NCBI GenBank assembly: GCA_037447655.1
Contig: JBBHKE010000766.1
Coordinates: 143,209 to 207,208, forward strand
DNA length: 64,000 bases
Origin: Zygnema cylindricum
Taxonomy: Eukaryota; Streptophyta; Zygnematophyceae; Zygnematales; Zygnemataceae
Direction: 5' to 3'
The position numbers and the translations under genes are program-made. This document shows, one piece after another, positions 1 through 9,601 of this stretch. The notes under the pieces were generated by a model. It saw only the letters and a program-made list of their open reading frames with translations, made no database searches and had not been told where the DNA came from. Within the stretch, counting starts at the first letter, position 1. Each line of letters starts with the position of its first letter.

Positions 1-72
1 CTTATGATTTTAAAACCCGGGAGCAATAAGTATTTTTGGCGTTCTATAGTGAAAAAATCAAGCAATCAGTAT

Positions 73-641
73 CAGAGGTAGCAAACGGTCAACCAAAACC
101 GTGACCGACCATTAACCGACCGCCCGCGCCGGATCCGGAACGGATTCGGTTGCCAAATTTTGGGGGTCGGGCGGTTACGGTCGGTTGATTCACCAGGAAA
201 AAAAAAACGGTCAGTTACGGTCGGTCAACCAAAAAACCAAAAAAAATGAAAATTTTGTACTGTCCTTATAATCCAACATTCTTGTACTTTGTACTATTTC
301 GTATCGTGGAAGTACGTGACATCATGATTAACGTTGCAAGTCTGATACGGTAATGTAGTAACGCTATTCATTTCGCAAATCATAGGGAACGCGACAAAGC
401 GTCGCAAATCTGACACGGTAGTACACTTCATTTCCCAAATCTTAGGGAACGCGACAAATCGTAATTATTGGCTTCGTCGTACGTCGTACATTGGTTAATT
501 TTGTATTTTTAATTTTTGTTTTCGTAAACGCCGGTCAATTTTGGAGCGTGACATAACTCGGTCCGGCGTCGGTTACTCAGATTTTGAAAAAAAAAAACGG
601 TCGGTTTCGGTTTTGTAAAATTTTGACTTTTGCAACCTCTG
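73..641. mobile_element. hAT-like MITE, 569 bp, with perfect 8-bp target duplication
   Basis: The ends are CAGAGGTAGCAAA on the left and, inverted, CAGAGGTTGCAAA on the right, fitting the hAT end rule (CA-R-N-G). The 8 bases ATCAGTAT occur immediately outside both ends (65-72 and 642-649), which is the hAT target-duplication length. The interior is non-coding, with CGGTCGG/CCGACCG-rich arms and repeats around TTTGCGAAATGAATAG. A longer copy in the opposite orientation lies at 35971-36774. Confidence 0.85.
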
Positions 642-1141
642 ATCAGTATTGAGGGGATATGAACTTAGAGATTCGCCACGCATCGGTAACCAGTCAACCG
701 ATGCAGCCTATGCGAGTAACCAATCTGCAATCGTACACCTTTTTCATAATAAAAAATATGTACCATAGCGTACAGTACATAAGAACATTTTGATTGGTAC
801 CCGATCTCTTACTCCGCTGTTGTACGGAAATACAGATGTAAATAAAAATATGGACAATTTTGTATGATTTTACCGTTCAATATAAATACACATTATATTT
901 TTGTACTTTATTACTTATAAGGGGTTTACGATTCATGTTAGTTACTCCCATAGGTGCACACCAATTAATAGGTTACCGATAAGTGGTGATACATTAAGTA
1001 CACCGCACACCGCAATTAGAGTTATTATTTCGAATTCAATTAAGTGTTTTCTTTTACCCAAAGTCTTCATATTGACAACACTATTTAGTTGACTGGCTCA
1101 TAATGAACCAACGCTGCAAAACTATTCCGTGCAATTACTTC

Positions 1142-2122
1142 TCATAAAGTGCGAACGCTACACAATTGGTTTGAAAAGTTGGAGTACAGTGCGCGTCCGT
1201 ACCATGCGAACAGCGCCGCGAGCGCGAACAGTCCGAGCAGCACCGCGCCGACCTGCGCGTGCCTGCGCCACGTGCACATGAGCCACGAGGCGTGCTGGTT
1301 GGTCAGGAGAACCGCCGCTAGCAGACAAACGAGAGCGGCGGAAGCCAGCGGCGCCGCCGGACTGAACTGATAGTGGCAGTGGAGCTGCTGCTCCGCGTCC
1401 AGGAGAAACGTGGAAGTCTGGAGGGAGGGGAGGGAGGGAGGGGAGGGAGGGAGGGAGGGAGGGAGGAAGGGAGGGAGGGAGGGAGGGAGGGAGGGAGTGA
1501 GGGAGGGAGGGAGGAGGCCGAGATAAAAAGTGAATAACCCAACTCTGAGCCTATTTTTAATACCCTAATTTATAAAATCTATCATATGTCATTTTTTTTT
1601 TAAAGATGTTTTTTGACTTGAACTTAGCAGAAATTAATATAGTTATTAAAAAAAAAAAAAATGAAATAAAGATGTTTGGGAAAGGAAATTGAAGGAATTT
1701 TCATGTGATTAAAATTAGATTTATTGTTTAGGTTTAAATAAAAATACTTTATTCCATCTAAATTAAAATCCCTCTTTCTTCTCCTTTTACTGCATTTTTC
1801 TTCCAAAAAAATGGCTGCTTATTTTATTTAAATTAACTAGAAGGAGAAAAAAAAAAAAAAACGCTAATATTTATCTTTCTACAGATTCTTCTGCACTCCT
1901 ATTCCAAAAAAGAAAAACCACTTTTTCTGTTTCTTTGCCTGCTAAAATTTCCTAAAAAAAAAAAAAAAAAAAAAAAACACACACCTTAGTCCGGGTCATT
2001 TCCGCTCCAAAACTGAGCCCTGCGGCGCAGACCCCAAAAATGGCGATAAATATTGATACCCATTTTTTGACTCTGGGTTCCTCAGCCGCTATGGATTCCG
2101 ACATGGCTTCCACATCTGCCAT
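1142..2122 (-). CDS. Small multi-pass membrane protein, two exons, DUF1218-like
   Basis: The gene reads complement(join(1142..1417,1985..2122)), 137 codons plus a TGA stop. Exon 1 opens with ATG in a good context (AAAACC-ATG-GC). It encodes an acidic N-terminus, then a hydrophobic segment (WVSIFIAIFGVCAAGLSF), and ends AAG before a GTGTGTG donor. The intron ends in a long CCTCCCTCC pyrimidine tract and CAG. Exon 2 has the same phase and encodes a Cys-containing loop (LHCHYQF), then two more hydrophobic segments (PLASAALVCLLAAVLLTN and AQVGAVLLGLFALAALFAWYG), and stops. Third positions are GC-rich, unlike the surroundings. An N-terminal helix followed by a short loop with Cys and further helices fits the plant DUF1218 (modifying wall lignin) family; the assignment is inference, and a fourth helix is not evident. 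An unrelated small integral membrane protein is the alternative. The gene structure is firmer than the family name. Confidence 0.6.
1421..1516. repeat. (GGGA)n tract, polypyrimidine tract of an intron
   Basis: Nearly pure GGGA/GGGAG repeats on the plus strand. On the minus strand this is CCCT-rich and sits just before the CAG acceptor of the membrane-protein gene, so it probably serves as an unusually long polypyrimidine tract. Translations of it (PPSLPPSLPP) are not a protein. Confidence 0.8.
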
Positions 2123-2359
2123 GGTTTTGTTTTTTTCCAGCTCCTTTCTCTTCCCCTGGTTTCGATTTGATTAAAAAAATAAAGTATCCCCTCTTTTCGT
2201 ACGACGGAAAAAAGGAAACAGAAATGCCAAGGATTGGAAAAATTGGCTGAAATCTTTATAAGCTTTTGAAAAAAATGATAAATTTTCATAAATTTTCATA
2301 AACTTTGATAAACTGCGATAAACATTAGAGAAATATGCAATAAATATTTATGAAAGGTA

Positions 2360-2577
2360 CACCGTCGATCGTCTTTAGCGTGTATGTTTTTTTCGCCACT
2401 GAAAACATCTTATCTCCGTACACATTTGTCCAGTTTTCAGTTTTAAGACCGGCAATCGATAGCTGAGAATACAACCTTTCAATCGCAACCGTCAGATCCA
2501 AAATCTGACATGTATGTACGGAGAAAGGATGTTTTAAGAGACAAAAAAAACATACACGCTAAATACGATCGACGGTG
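2360..2577. mobile_element. TA-flanked MITE of the CACCG...CGGTG family
   Basis: Near-palindromic ends: CACCGTCGATCGTCTTTAGC on the left and its inverted counterpart on the right, flanked by TA on both sides. The inner arms (cgccactgaaaacatctt / gatgttttaagagac) are also inverted. Related copies lie at 19953, 32830, 35289, 36980, 37209 and 52322. No coding capacity. Confidence 0.75.
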
Positions 2578-2579
2578 TA

Positions 2580-3840
2580 GAGGAAACTCTCGAATCTAAT
2601 CTGTTTGCTAATCTGTTAAAATATTTGCTGAACAGAAAAAGACAAAAGAATGACTCGCAAGGGCCGGTAAAACGGTTAAAAGAAAACAAAGAACGGTTTT
2701 CGTATGAAGTACCTTTCGTCCGGGGTACAAGCCTGTCAAACTGATTTTTGTCGCGACGTATACGCACTAAATATGGTACGAAAAGGCGAGACCCTCGACC
2801 ATTCATGATTGGGAACCGCATTTTAGCTTTTCCGTACGTGCCTCGGTGGCAAAATAGTACGGTCGTACAAACGTCCATACTACACTTGAAAAAATCCGCC
2901 GTTGAAAAGATCCTGCGCGATATCTGGTACCGCTACAAAATATTTCGATATGAGATAGAATAGTACAGAAAAGAATAGAATATATTTTATTAATCTACGA
3001 ATGTCTATTTTGAAGTAATCAATAAATAAATACTACAGTAATTGTTATCGATGTTGTCTTATACAATTGTAAACCACAAGTCATACGTTTAATATCATAA
3101 GCATAAAACAGATTTAGTAAATAAAGTTTGATATTTGATCATTTTATTTTTTTTTAAACATTTAATATATTAATCTCTCAGAATGAACGTACGGTCGATT
3201 TTGATTGAGTAAGACTAACCGTACATCAGCTGGCAGTTACAGTACTTCTGACCACAAGTACTGTACGGACGCAGGGCCGAAGTTCGGCTCAAAAGGTCGG
3301 TTTGGAAAGATCTCGAACCAATGCCAGGATTCTCAAACCGCACGATTGAGGGCCAAACTGTTTCCTGTACGGCAAAGTTTGGAAATCAAAAATTGCAAAA
3401 CTCTAAACCAGATAGAAATTTGCGATCATTGCTGTCCACGTGTCTTGAGTATACAGGTTATCCTTGATTCCGAAAAATCTTGTTTGAGGGATTTTTGTTG
3501 GAAGACAGGTCAGCAAAAGTAAACAAGTAAAAACTGATGGTAGAAGTAGAATCGCCTCTTTCAGATCTCCATATTGGGAATCAGCTCGATATCGTACGAT
3601 ATAGCGCTTTAAACAATTATTGGTAGCATACTGGCGTCACCGACACGAACTGATGGAACAATCAAGAAATAAATGCAACTTTGCCAATCCATCGGGTTTG
3701 CTTTTGGATACTTATTTTCAGTATTGAATTGCATCAATGACAACTTCAGTAAAAAAATGACCTAATTAGGTGCCAGAGATTTTAATAGTATACAATAAAA
3801 GTTAGAACATCCATAAAAATAGGAAAACATAGGAAAATTC
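2580..3840. other. Intergenic stretch, nothing recognised
   Basis: AT-rich sequence with scattered GTACGG/CCGTAC words that recur all over the window. Open frames at 2748-2963 and 3205-3522 have no recognisable domain, no splice context and no homologous copy here, so I do not call them genes. Confidence 0.5.
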
Positions 3841-4060
3841 TAGTGTTGTGTATCGGTAAGGATTTGCCGATAACCAATATGGACCTTTTTCCGGCTAACT
3901 GATAATCGATATGCTGGTACGATATATCGCTATCGGTGTTATCGCCTATAAATAACCGATAATTACCGGAAATTATTGGCGATGTCACCGATATCGATAA
4001 CTATTGGCGATATGTATACGGACCGTGTAGATAAATATGGTGGCTGTAAATGGCGGTAGT
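3841..4060 (-). mobile_element. Truncated hAT-like element, TATCGG family
   Basis: Begins with the family end TAGTGTTGTGTATCGG and runs through TATCGGTTATCGG-type repeats matching the inverted right part of the copy at 33441-34342. The other end is not visible, so the copy is truncated, with the boundary near 4060 approximate. Confidence 0.6.
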
Positions 4061-4359
4061 CTGACAAATGTGTTCAATCCATAGTTCAAAAGTAAGCTTT
4101 TTATGGTAGGCCTTTGGTGGGCGCACAAAACTTTGCACAAAACTCGCGAAGAGGAGGCATACTGTATGTGTGTGCGTCATGCACACCCCTGTACGAACGT
4201 CCGAATCTGGCGTAAGATCATAGTACAACGCACGCCGCAGGACAAACTTTTTTAGCGAACTAAAACACGTGTTGAAATTAATAGATTTCTAGAGTATTTT
4301 CTAGGTTTAAAGGTTAGTATAAAAGAAGAAGAAAAGGACGGACAACCTGCCTCCACCTC

Positions 4360-4493
4360 CTCTCTCTAGCCCCCATACTTGTTGTAGTCACTGAAGGATA
4401 GAGAGGGTGGTTGATCCATGGCTGCCCTCTCTCTTACCCCCATACTTGTTGTAGTCACTAAAGGATAGAGAGGGTGGTTGATCCATGGCTGCC
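4360..4493 (+). repeat. 67-bp tandem duplication in the 5' LTR of A
   Basis: Two head-to-tail units (4360-4426, 4427-4493) beginning CTCTCTCT and ending GATCCATGGCTGCC, differing at a few bases. The 3' LTR has a single unit, so the duplication postdates insertion or arose during reverse transcription. Confidence 0.9.
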
Positions 4494-4543
4494 TTAGTTC
4501 AACAGGCAGTAATTTTTAGTAGGTTACTACAAATATACCTGAC

Positions 4544-4622
4544 GGACCCGGGATTTGATCCCAGTACCTACGGTTTGTCAAGATGGCCAATAGCGGTTAG
4601 CTTTATCCTATTAGACTAGGAC
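4544..4622 (-). promoter_or_regulatory. Antisense tRNA-like module in the 5' LTR of A
   Basis: On the minus strand this reads as the shape of a tRNA gene: TAGTCTAATAGG fits the eukaryotic A-box consensus (TRGYNNARNNGG), and GGGATCAAATCCC, about 50 bases on, resembles a B box inside a T-arm-like hairpin. An acceptor stem is not convincing. It recurs in the 3' LTR (16639-16716) and, diverged, in the solo LTR at 9602-10644, always antisense to the LTR. A decayed tRNA or tRNA-derived SINE fragment is the likely origin; any Pol III activity is untested. Confidence 0.5.
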
Positions 4623-4643
4623 AAATGCTAAATGCTATAGTAT

Positions 4644-4645
<2 letters not shown>

Positions 4646-4699
<54 letters not shown>
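4646..4699. repeat. (TA)n microsatellite in the 5' LTR of A
   Basis: About 27 TA units. The 3' LTR has only a short ATATATATA at the matching place, so the array expanded in this LTR alone. The 95-residue open frame through it (YIYIYI) is not a gene. Confidence 0.95.
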
Positions 4700-4702
<3 letters not shown>

Positions 4703-5369
4703 AGAGAGAGTGAGGAGGAAAGAGTGAAAAATATGCACACAGAGAGGGTGGATGAAAGGAAAGGACGAATAAATTATTTCAAAATGCAGGAACTGGAGTA
4801 TTTGCTGGAAAAAACAACATCGCTAAAAATTTACATAACGTTAAGATCGGTCGCCAAACCAACGGCGCACATCATCACCGAAATCTCGAATGGTCACTTT
4901 GGCGTTTTGTGACGTGGCATGACCTGGAGCCACGTGGATAGATGACATTCGGTCATGGGAATTCCGAGGAATGTACGGACAAGTTAAAAGTGACACGCGT
5001 ACGCTTAATAGCCTTGTCGTACATAGGCCGTACAAAAGGTACATCGACAGTAGTACTTTTTGGTACGGTACAGTAATCCGATTGGTCCGTACGTCAGTAG
5101 ATAAAAGTTATTAGAGGGAAAAAATTTGGTGGGTAGTCACCCCTCCCTTTGAGAGTTTCATTTTTATTGCCTAATAACTTATCGCTTGGTTGGGCGTTTT
5201 CAAAAATTATTTTTCCTACTAACTCAGGGGAGTCCGGGCTGCACAGGGGTGCAATCGGATTGTCTGCTTCTCGGCTTGGGTAGCAGTGGTTGCCATTGAA
5301 AGTGGGTAAGTTAAATACTATCTAGAGGTTTCCTATATTCTGTGGTCCTATAAAGGACACAGAATTGCA

Positions 5370-5386
5370 GGTTATGGGCCCACCCT
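5370..5386 (+). other. Primer-binding site of element A (half-tRNA type)
   Basis: GGTTATGGGCCCACC directly follows the LTR. It is complementary to the anticodon stem-loop region of initiator tRNA-Met (GGGCCCAUAACC), not to the tRNA 3' end. The same site type is known from Drosophila copia, which primes from a cleaved half tRNA. Confidence 0.8.
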
Positions 5387-5433
5387 CTAGGGTGCACACC
5401 TTCAATGGATTTGGGTTCATCTATTAGGAAGCC

Positions 5434-6291
5434 ATGATGATGAGAGCTTTGTGGGAAAAACGATACTGGGGTATTGTCAGTGTACAAGTGAAACGTCCAC
5501 CTTCGGGAATTCCGTCGGGATTTGGAGGAGTAAGGTTTGATGTAGCAGCGACTGCTTCTGCGGAGGAGGCAGATGATGGGGACAACAATGTGTCCGAAAA
5601 GGGGAAAGGGAAGGAGACACCCCTCACCCTTATTGCCATGGCACCGAGATCGGCGGCCGTGAAGACCGTGGAGAACGATACTCAAATGTCGAAAGACGTA
5701 AACATGGCTGCAAAGAACTTCATTCTAAGACACCTCACTCAAGGTTTGGCCACCCCTCACCTTCTCATTTACAAGGCCGAGGAGCTCCGGGAGAGTTTGG
5801 TGGAGATCTATAGAGCTAGAACTATTCAAGAGCTCCAGTTGGCTGAGCAAAAGCTAGCGAGTTACACTAACAAAGGAGGAAAGAAAATAGATTATTGTAA
5901 TGATCTTTCTTGTTTGAAAATGGAGATGGAAAGTGCCTGGTGGACAGGTACAATAAAAATTAAAGTTAACACCCTTATCATGAAGTTACCAGATGAGTTC
6001 GAGAACATAAGGTACCGAGTACAGGAAATGCCTGATAGTTCATCGAAATGGAACACAGTGGTCAAGATGATACTTGTGCAGGGAAACACAATAGAGATCA
6101 GGAGAGGAGGTAAGAGCATTCAAGCTCTAGCAGCAGGACGGGATGGATGGGGGAAGGACCCGAAGAAACCTTACAAAGGAGAAAGAGATCAATCTGGGGG
6201 ACCGAGGCCCCCAAAGGGTCTTTGTCATTTTTGCAAAAAACCAATACACTTCATCGCAGATTGTGTCAAGCTGTCGGAGCTGAGGCTCTAA
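5434..6291 (+). pseudogene. gag: Element A gag (capsid/nucleocapsid)
   Basis: A 285-codon frame. The likely native start is the downstream Met at 5638 (MAPRSAAVK), since the first part lacks gag character, but either is possible. The middle (AAKNFILRHLTQGL...LQLAEQKLASYTNK) has the helical look of copia gag (UBN2 type). The C-terminus has one zinc knuckle, C-x2-C-x4-H-x4-C (CHFCKKPIHFIADC). The capsid region is shorter than usual, suggesting an internal deletion. Reading continues into pol in a different frame, and a stop replaces the Trp expected before the protease motif, so the fusion is broken. Confidence 0.75.
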
Positions 6292-6297
6292 GAGAAC

Positions 6298-7367
6298 CGT
6301 GGAGGGGGTTCTTCCGGAGGGAAGAAAAAGGCACTGTGGTTACAAAAGTGACAGGAGAAACCGAGGATGAGTCCTCTGAGGAGGATGGGGAGTTTCTTCT
6401 TAACGAGAGTTTGGAGGAGAAGGAGATCCCTCGGAGACAAAAGTGTGCCCTTGGAGCAATTCGGGGGGCTCCACAGGAAGGATAGATTATCGACTCAGGT
6501 GCATCCATGCATATGTGTCGCGATAAAGAACTCTTCACTAAACTAAGGAAAATCCCTACTGTAGAGATAGAGTATGGGGATGGGAGAATAGGTACTACAT
6601 ATCTAGTGGGATCAGTAGATCTGCAAGTCTTAGTGGAGCGTAAGACTTCTATACTTACATTCTCAGATGTACTTTACGTTCCTCAGCTGAATAAAAATCT
6701 TGTCTCTACGTCTGTGTTAGATGACAAAGAGTTTGATACCTTCACTCGAAAGGGAGTCTTTACAGCTAAGTTTGGGGATGAAGTTTACTTCACGGCAGAT
6801 AAGGGTAGCCAAGGAATGTTTAGGCTTAACCTGAGTAATGAAAAGAATAATGCTTACTATGTTGGTGTCCCTAAGTTGATGATTTGGCATAAGCCGTTGG
6901 GGCATGTGCATTTTGATAGGTTGAGGAAAATGAAAAAGCTTGGGGTAGTAGAAGGCATTCAGTTTGGGGATAATGAAATGATGGATGATTGTAGTGGTTG
7001 TGCTCAAGGTAAGGCTCACAAACTTCCCTTTCCCAAAGCCGCCATATATAGAGGTGAGAAAGTGTTAGATTTGGTCCACACAGATATTTGGGGACCTGCA
7101 AAAGTACCTTTGGTTGGAGGAAAGAGGTTTATGATGACAATAACCGATGACTGGTCTAGGTACTCTAGAGTCTACTTTCTGAAAACAAAGTCTGAAGCAT
7201 CAACTTACTTCAAAGAATATAAAGCTGGGAGTGAGAAGTTGCATGAAACCCCCATTAAGAGGATAAGGAGTGATAATGGGGGGGAATATACCTCTAACCA
7301 GTTTGAGGAATATCTAAGAGATGAGGGATTCCAGCACCAGAAAACTGTACCATATAACCCGAATTAA
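6298..7367 (+). pseudogene. pol: Element A protease and integrase N-terminal part
   Basis: After an acidic linker (EDESSEEDGEF) a TAG at 6483-6485 stands where copia elements usually have Trp, then IIDSGASMHMC gives the aspartic-protease active site. The GAG-pre-integrase segment follows (WHKPLGHVHFDRL, CSGCAQGK), then the integrase core with the first Asp in VHTDIWGPAK and the second in RSDNGGEYTS. The frame ends at about 7367, exactly where the NGVAERLNRT motif should begin: the DNA still encodes it in the next frame, so a one-base frameshift separates the last catalytic Glu. Non-functional as it stands. Confidence 0.85.
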
Positions 7368-8028
7368 ATGGGGTAGCTGAGAGGTTGAATCGAACCATAG
7401 GAGATAGTGAATGCAGTATGTTGGCAGAAAAGAAAATAAGAAAGAGATTTGGGCAGAAGCAATGAACTGTGCCAACTACATTAAAAATAGAGTCCTTACC
7501 TCAGCTCTAAAGGGAGTGACACCTTATGAGAGATGGGTTGGAAGGAAACCAGATATCTCACACCTTAAAGTATTCAGTAGCCAAGTTTACAGTCTTGACG
7601 CGGATAGGAAAAACTGGAAACTAGATGCTATGGGAAAACCTAGATACTTTGTGGAATATGATGAGGATGTTAAGGGATATACAGTCTATGACTTAGCAAA
7701 GAAAGATATCATTCTGGTCAAACACTTAATTGTCATGCATGAAGGGAAGTCATTTGACCCTTTCAAATATACAAAGAAGATAAGAATCAAATTTGAGTCC
7801 GAAAGTGAGTAGAACTCGGTCATTCCCAAAAGGGACATGATCGAAACCGTGATTGCAGATTCAGGGGAGATCCAAGATACTGGAGACTCACCAGAAACAT
7901 CACATACTCCTATGGACTTCGAGGATATAGAAGAAGCGGGACAAGAATCGGCTTCCACGGATAGGGGAGCCGACGAGACAGTGAGAAGAAATCTAAGACT
8001 TCGATCCATTCCAGCTTCGGAGTTTGAG
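7368..8028 (+). pseudogene. pol: Element A integrase C-terminal part and linker
   Basis: Continues in a shifted frame: the NGVAERLNRT-coding DNA, then EIWAEAMNCANYIKNRV and the GYD-type integrase C-terminus (7411-7812), a TAG, then a Ser/Glu-rich linker from 7837 (TDRGADETVRRNLRLRSIP). The linker is cut at 8028, where the duplication AGAGG and nested element B1 begin. Coding resumes at 14753. Confidence 0.8.
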
Positions 8029-8081
8029 AGAGGTGTTGTTTTTGGAAAGCTTTCAGTCTCAACAGACATGGCAACGTAACA

Positions 8082-8240
8082 GCACAGCAGCGCAGCAGCA
8101 GAGCATATGCTATGCATACAGAGCAGCGCAGCAACGCAGCAGCAGAGTAGCGCAGCAGCAGAGCAACGCAGCAGCAGAGCAGCTGCTATGCAGACAGAGC
8201 AGTGCAGCAGCTAAGTTGCGACACATACAAGACAACGCAG
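8082..8240. repeat. GCAGC-rich minisatellite in the B1 LTR
   Basis: Degenerate repeats of AGCAGCGCAGCAGCAGAGCA with the palindromic word GCAGCTGC. Repeated in the 3' LTR (14030-14200) and in shorter form in B2, B3 and B4. Gln/Ser-rich and Ala-rich translations on both strands are artefacts of the repeat. Confidence 0.85.
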
Positions 8241-8320
8241 CTGCGGTAACTTTGGATATGATTCGGTACGGACAATGCAGCTGCGATTGATACAAATCAA
8301 GTCAACAGACCTCAACTTAG

Positions 8321-8412
8321 TGGGTAGCTCAGTGGTAGCTCAATGGTAGCCTAGTGGTAGCTCAGTGGTAACTCACTGGTAGCTCAGTGGTAGCTTAGTA
8401 TTAGCTTGGCAG
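8321..8412 (+). repeat. Tandem TAGCTCAGTGG array in the B1 LTR
   Basis: About eight imperfect units of an 11-12 base motif (GGTAGCTCAGT). Each resembles the A-box/D-arm segment of eukaryotic tRNA genes (TAGCTCAGTGG). Also at 14296-14385 and, reduced to a few units, in the other B LTRs. No B box is seen beside it. Confidence 0.8.
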
Positions 8413-8658
8413 CTAAGACTTAGGACTCAGAACACATGATGTAAAAGTAGTAAAACTGCAGACAGTTTTTGGGAAACTTTTGAGTATTATATCTTGAGTG
8501 TTGCCGGGTCAATTGTACTGAAACTTTGGGAGTTGTCAGTGTTTATGCTGCTCTATACTTTAATAGAGCTTTGTGAAGTTTGGATGCGTGCATAAGATTT
8601 GGTGAGCACTTGTAAACAACTGTTTGGTTGGATTTTTGATAGCTTCTGAGAGTGTATC

Positions 8659-9601
8659 ATGTCTACTTCTACTACTGCTGCTCCTCCACGTGCACCGGTA
8701 GTTGTAGAACAACAAGTTATAGGCCTGTCATCAAGAATTCCTATCTTTTCCGGGGAAAAGTATATTTACTGGGCGGATATGGTGGAGACACATTTTGAGA
8801 ATGTCAATCTTTTGGATATATTGGATGGTTCGCTGGAAATCTAATCCGTCATGGTCTAAGAAAAATACGCAAGCTTGTTCTATTCTGAAATTTTGTATAT
8901 CTGAGGACTTAGCTATGTCTTGGATAAAAATGAAAAAAACAATTGATATCTGGAAATCTCTTAAAAATGATTATGAAAAAGCTAATGTCCAAAAAGAGCT
9001 TCGATTGGCTGGAAAAATTTGGGACAATTAGTACACTGGCGGTACAATGGCTGAATATTCTAACAAATTCTGCATCCTTGTAGATGCACATGCTTGTGCA
9101 GGTGGGGTGTTTCCTCCGTTTCAACAGGCAGCTTTGCTCATGAGGGGTCTCCCTCGTAGTATGAAAGGAGCATCCGACATGCTCAAACAAAAAGATAAAG
9201 CTAACTGGACTTTACTGTTAGCAATCAATATTTTACTAGAGGAGGAAACCACATCTAATATTTTTAATGTTGAGCAGGTAGAGGCTTTTAATTCAGACAT
9301 TGGGAGGAAAGGTCAGTTTAATCAGCAACGTAATCAGTTTTACCATTTCAGACAGTTTAATCAGGGTGGAAATAGACAATCCCCCAATACATGTTTTTAT
9401 TGTAGTGAGAGAGGTCATGGATACAAATTATGTCCTAAACTTAAACAAGCTAACGATACAGGTTTATACAGGCGGGGATGGCAACAAAGTCAGTTTTACA
9501 AAACCTTCACGAGGCCTATACCTTCTTCATCACTCCAAGACGAGACTTTGACATTTTCTGAGAAGGACAACACGGATCTATTCGCTATGGCGCCAGCAAT
9601 G
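8659..9601 (+). pseudogene. gag: B1 gag
   Basis: Starts at ATG 8659 inside the LTR (MSTSTTAAPPRAPVVVEQQ), reads across the LTR end and primer site, then IPIFSGEKYIYWADMVETHF. A two-base loss near 8838 shifts the frame relative to B2/B3. The second part (9047-9604) contains LLMRGLPRSMKGASDMLKQ and an intact zinc knuckle C-x2-C-x4-H-x4-C (CFYCSERGHGYKLCPK), unlike B2/B3 where the last Cys is lost. Gag is cut at 9601 by a solo LTR; protease coding resumes at 10650. Capsid-like RNA-packaging role by homology to copia gag. Confidence 0.82.

Larger units (their letters stand above)
4270..5369 (+). repeat. 5' LTR of element A
   Basis: Starts TGTTGAAATTA and ends GAATTGCA directly before the primer site. 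A TATAAAA box sits at about 4319. It matches the 3' LTR at both ends, but differs by a 67-bp tandem duplication (4360-4493), a TA repeat, and an unrelated block at about 4690-4850 where the 3' LTR has other sequence. Confidence 0.88.
8034..8714 (+). repeat. 5' LTR of B1, containing the gag start codon
   Basis: Runs from TGTTGTTTTTGGAAAGC to GTAGAACAACA. The end is fixed by the 3' LTR, which stops at the same bases before the duplication AGAGG. The gag ATG (8659) and its first ~18 codons lie inside the LTR. The weak primer site (AGTTATAGGCCTG) follows at once and is read through as coding sequence. The LTR lacks a ~75-bp segment present in the 3' LTR. Confidence 0.88.

Noticed and set aside
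901-1092. 63-codon plus frame
   Set aside because: No domain, no splice context, AT-rich composition like its surroundings.
1318-1542. 74-codon minus frame rich in PPSLPPSLPP
   Set aside because: Translation of the GGGA simple repeat; the real coding frame on this strand is another one and ends at 1417.
4625-4912. 95-codon frame beginning with Ile/Tyr repeats
   Set aside because: Runs through the TA microsatellite and LTR sequence of element A.
8024-8290. Gln/Ser-rich frame, with Ala/Leu-rich frame on the other strand
   Set aside because: Both come from the GCAGC minisatellite of the B LTR; the same happens at 13924-14279.
8321-8412. CRISPR-like short repeats
   Set aside because: Units are contiguous without spacers and the genome is eukaryotic; it is a minisatellite in an LTR.
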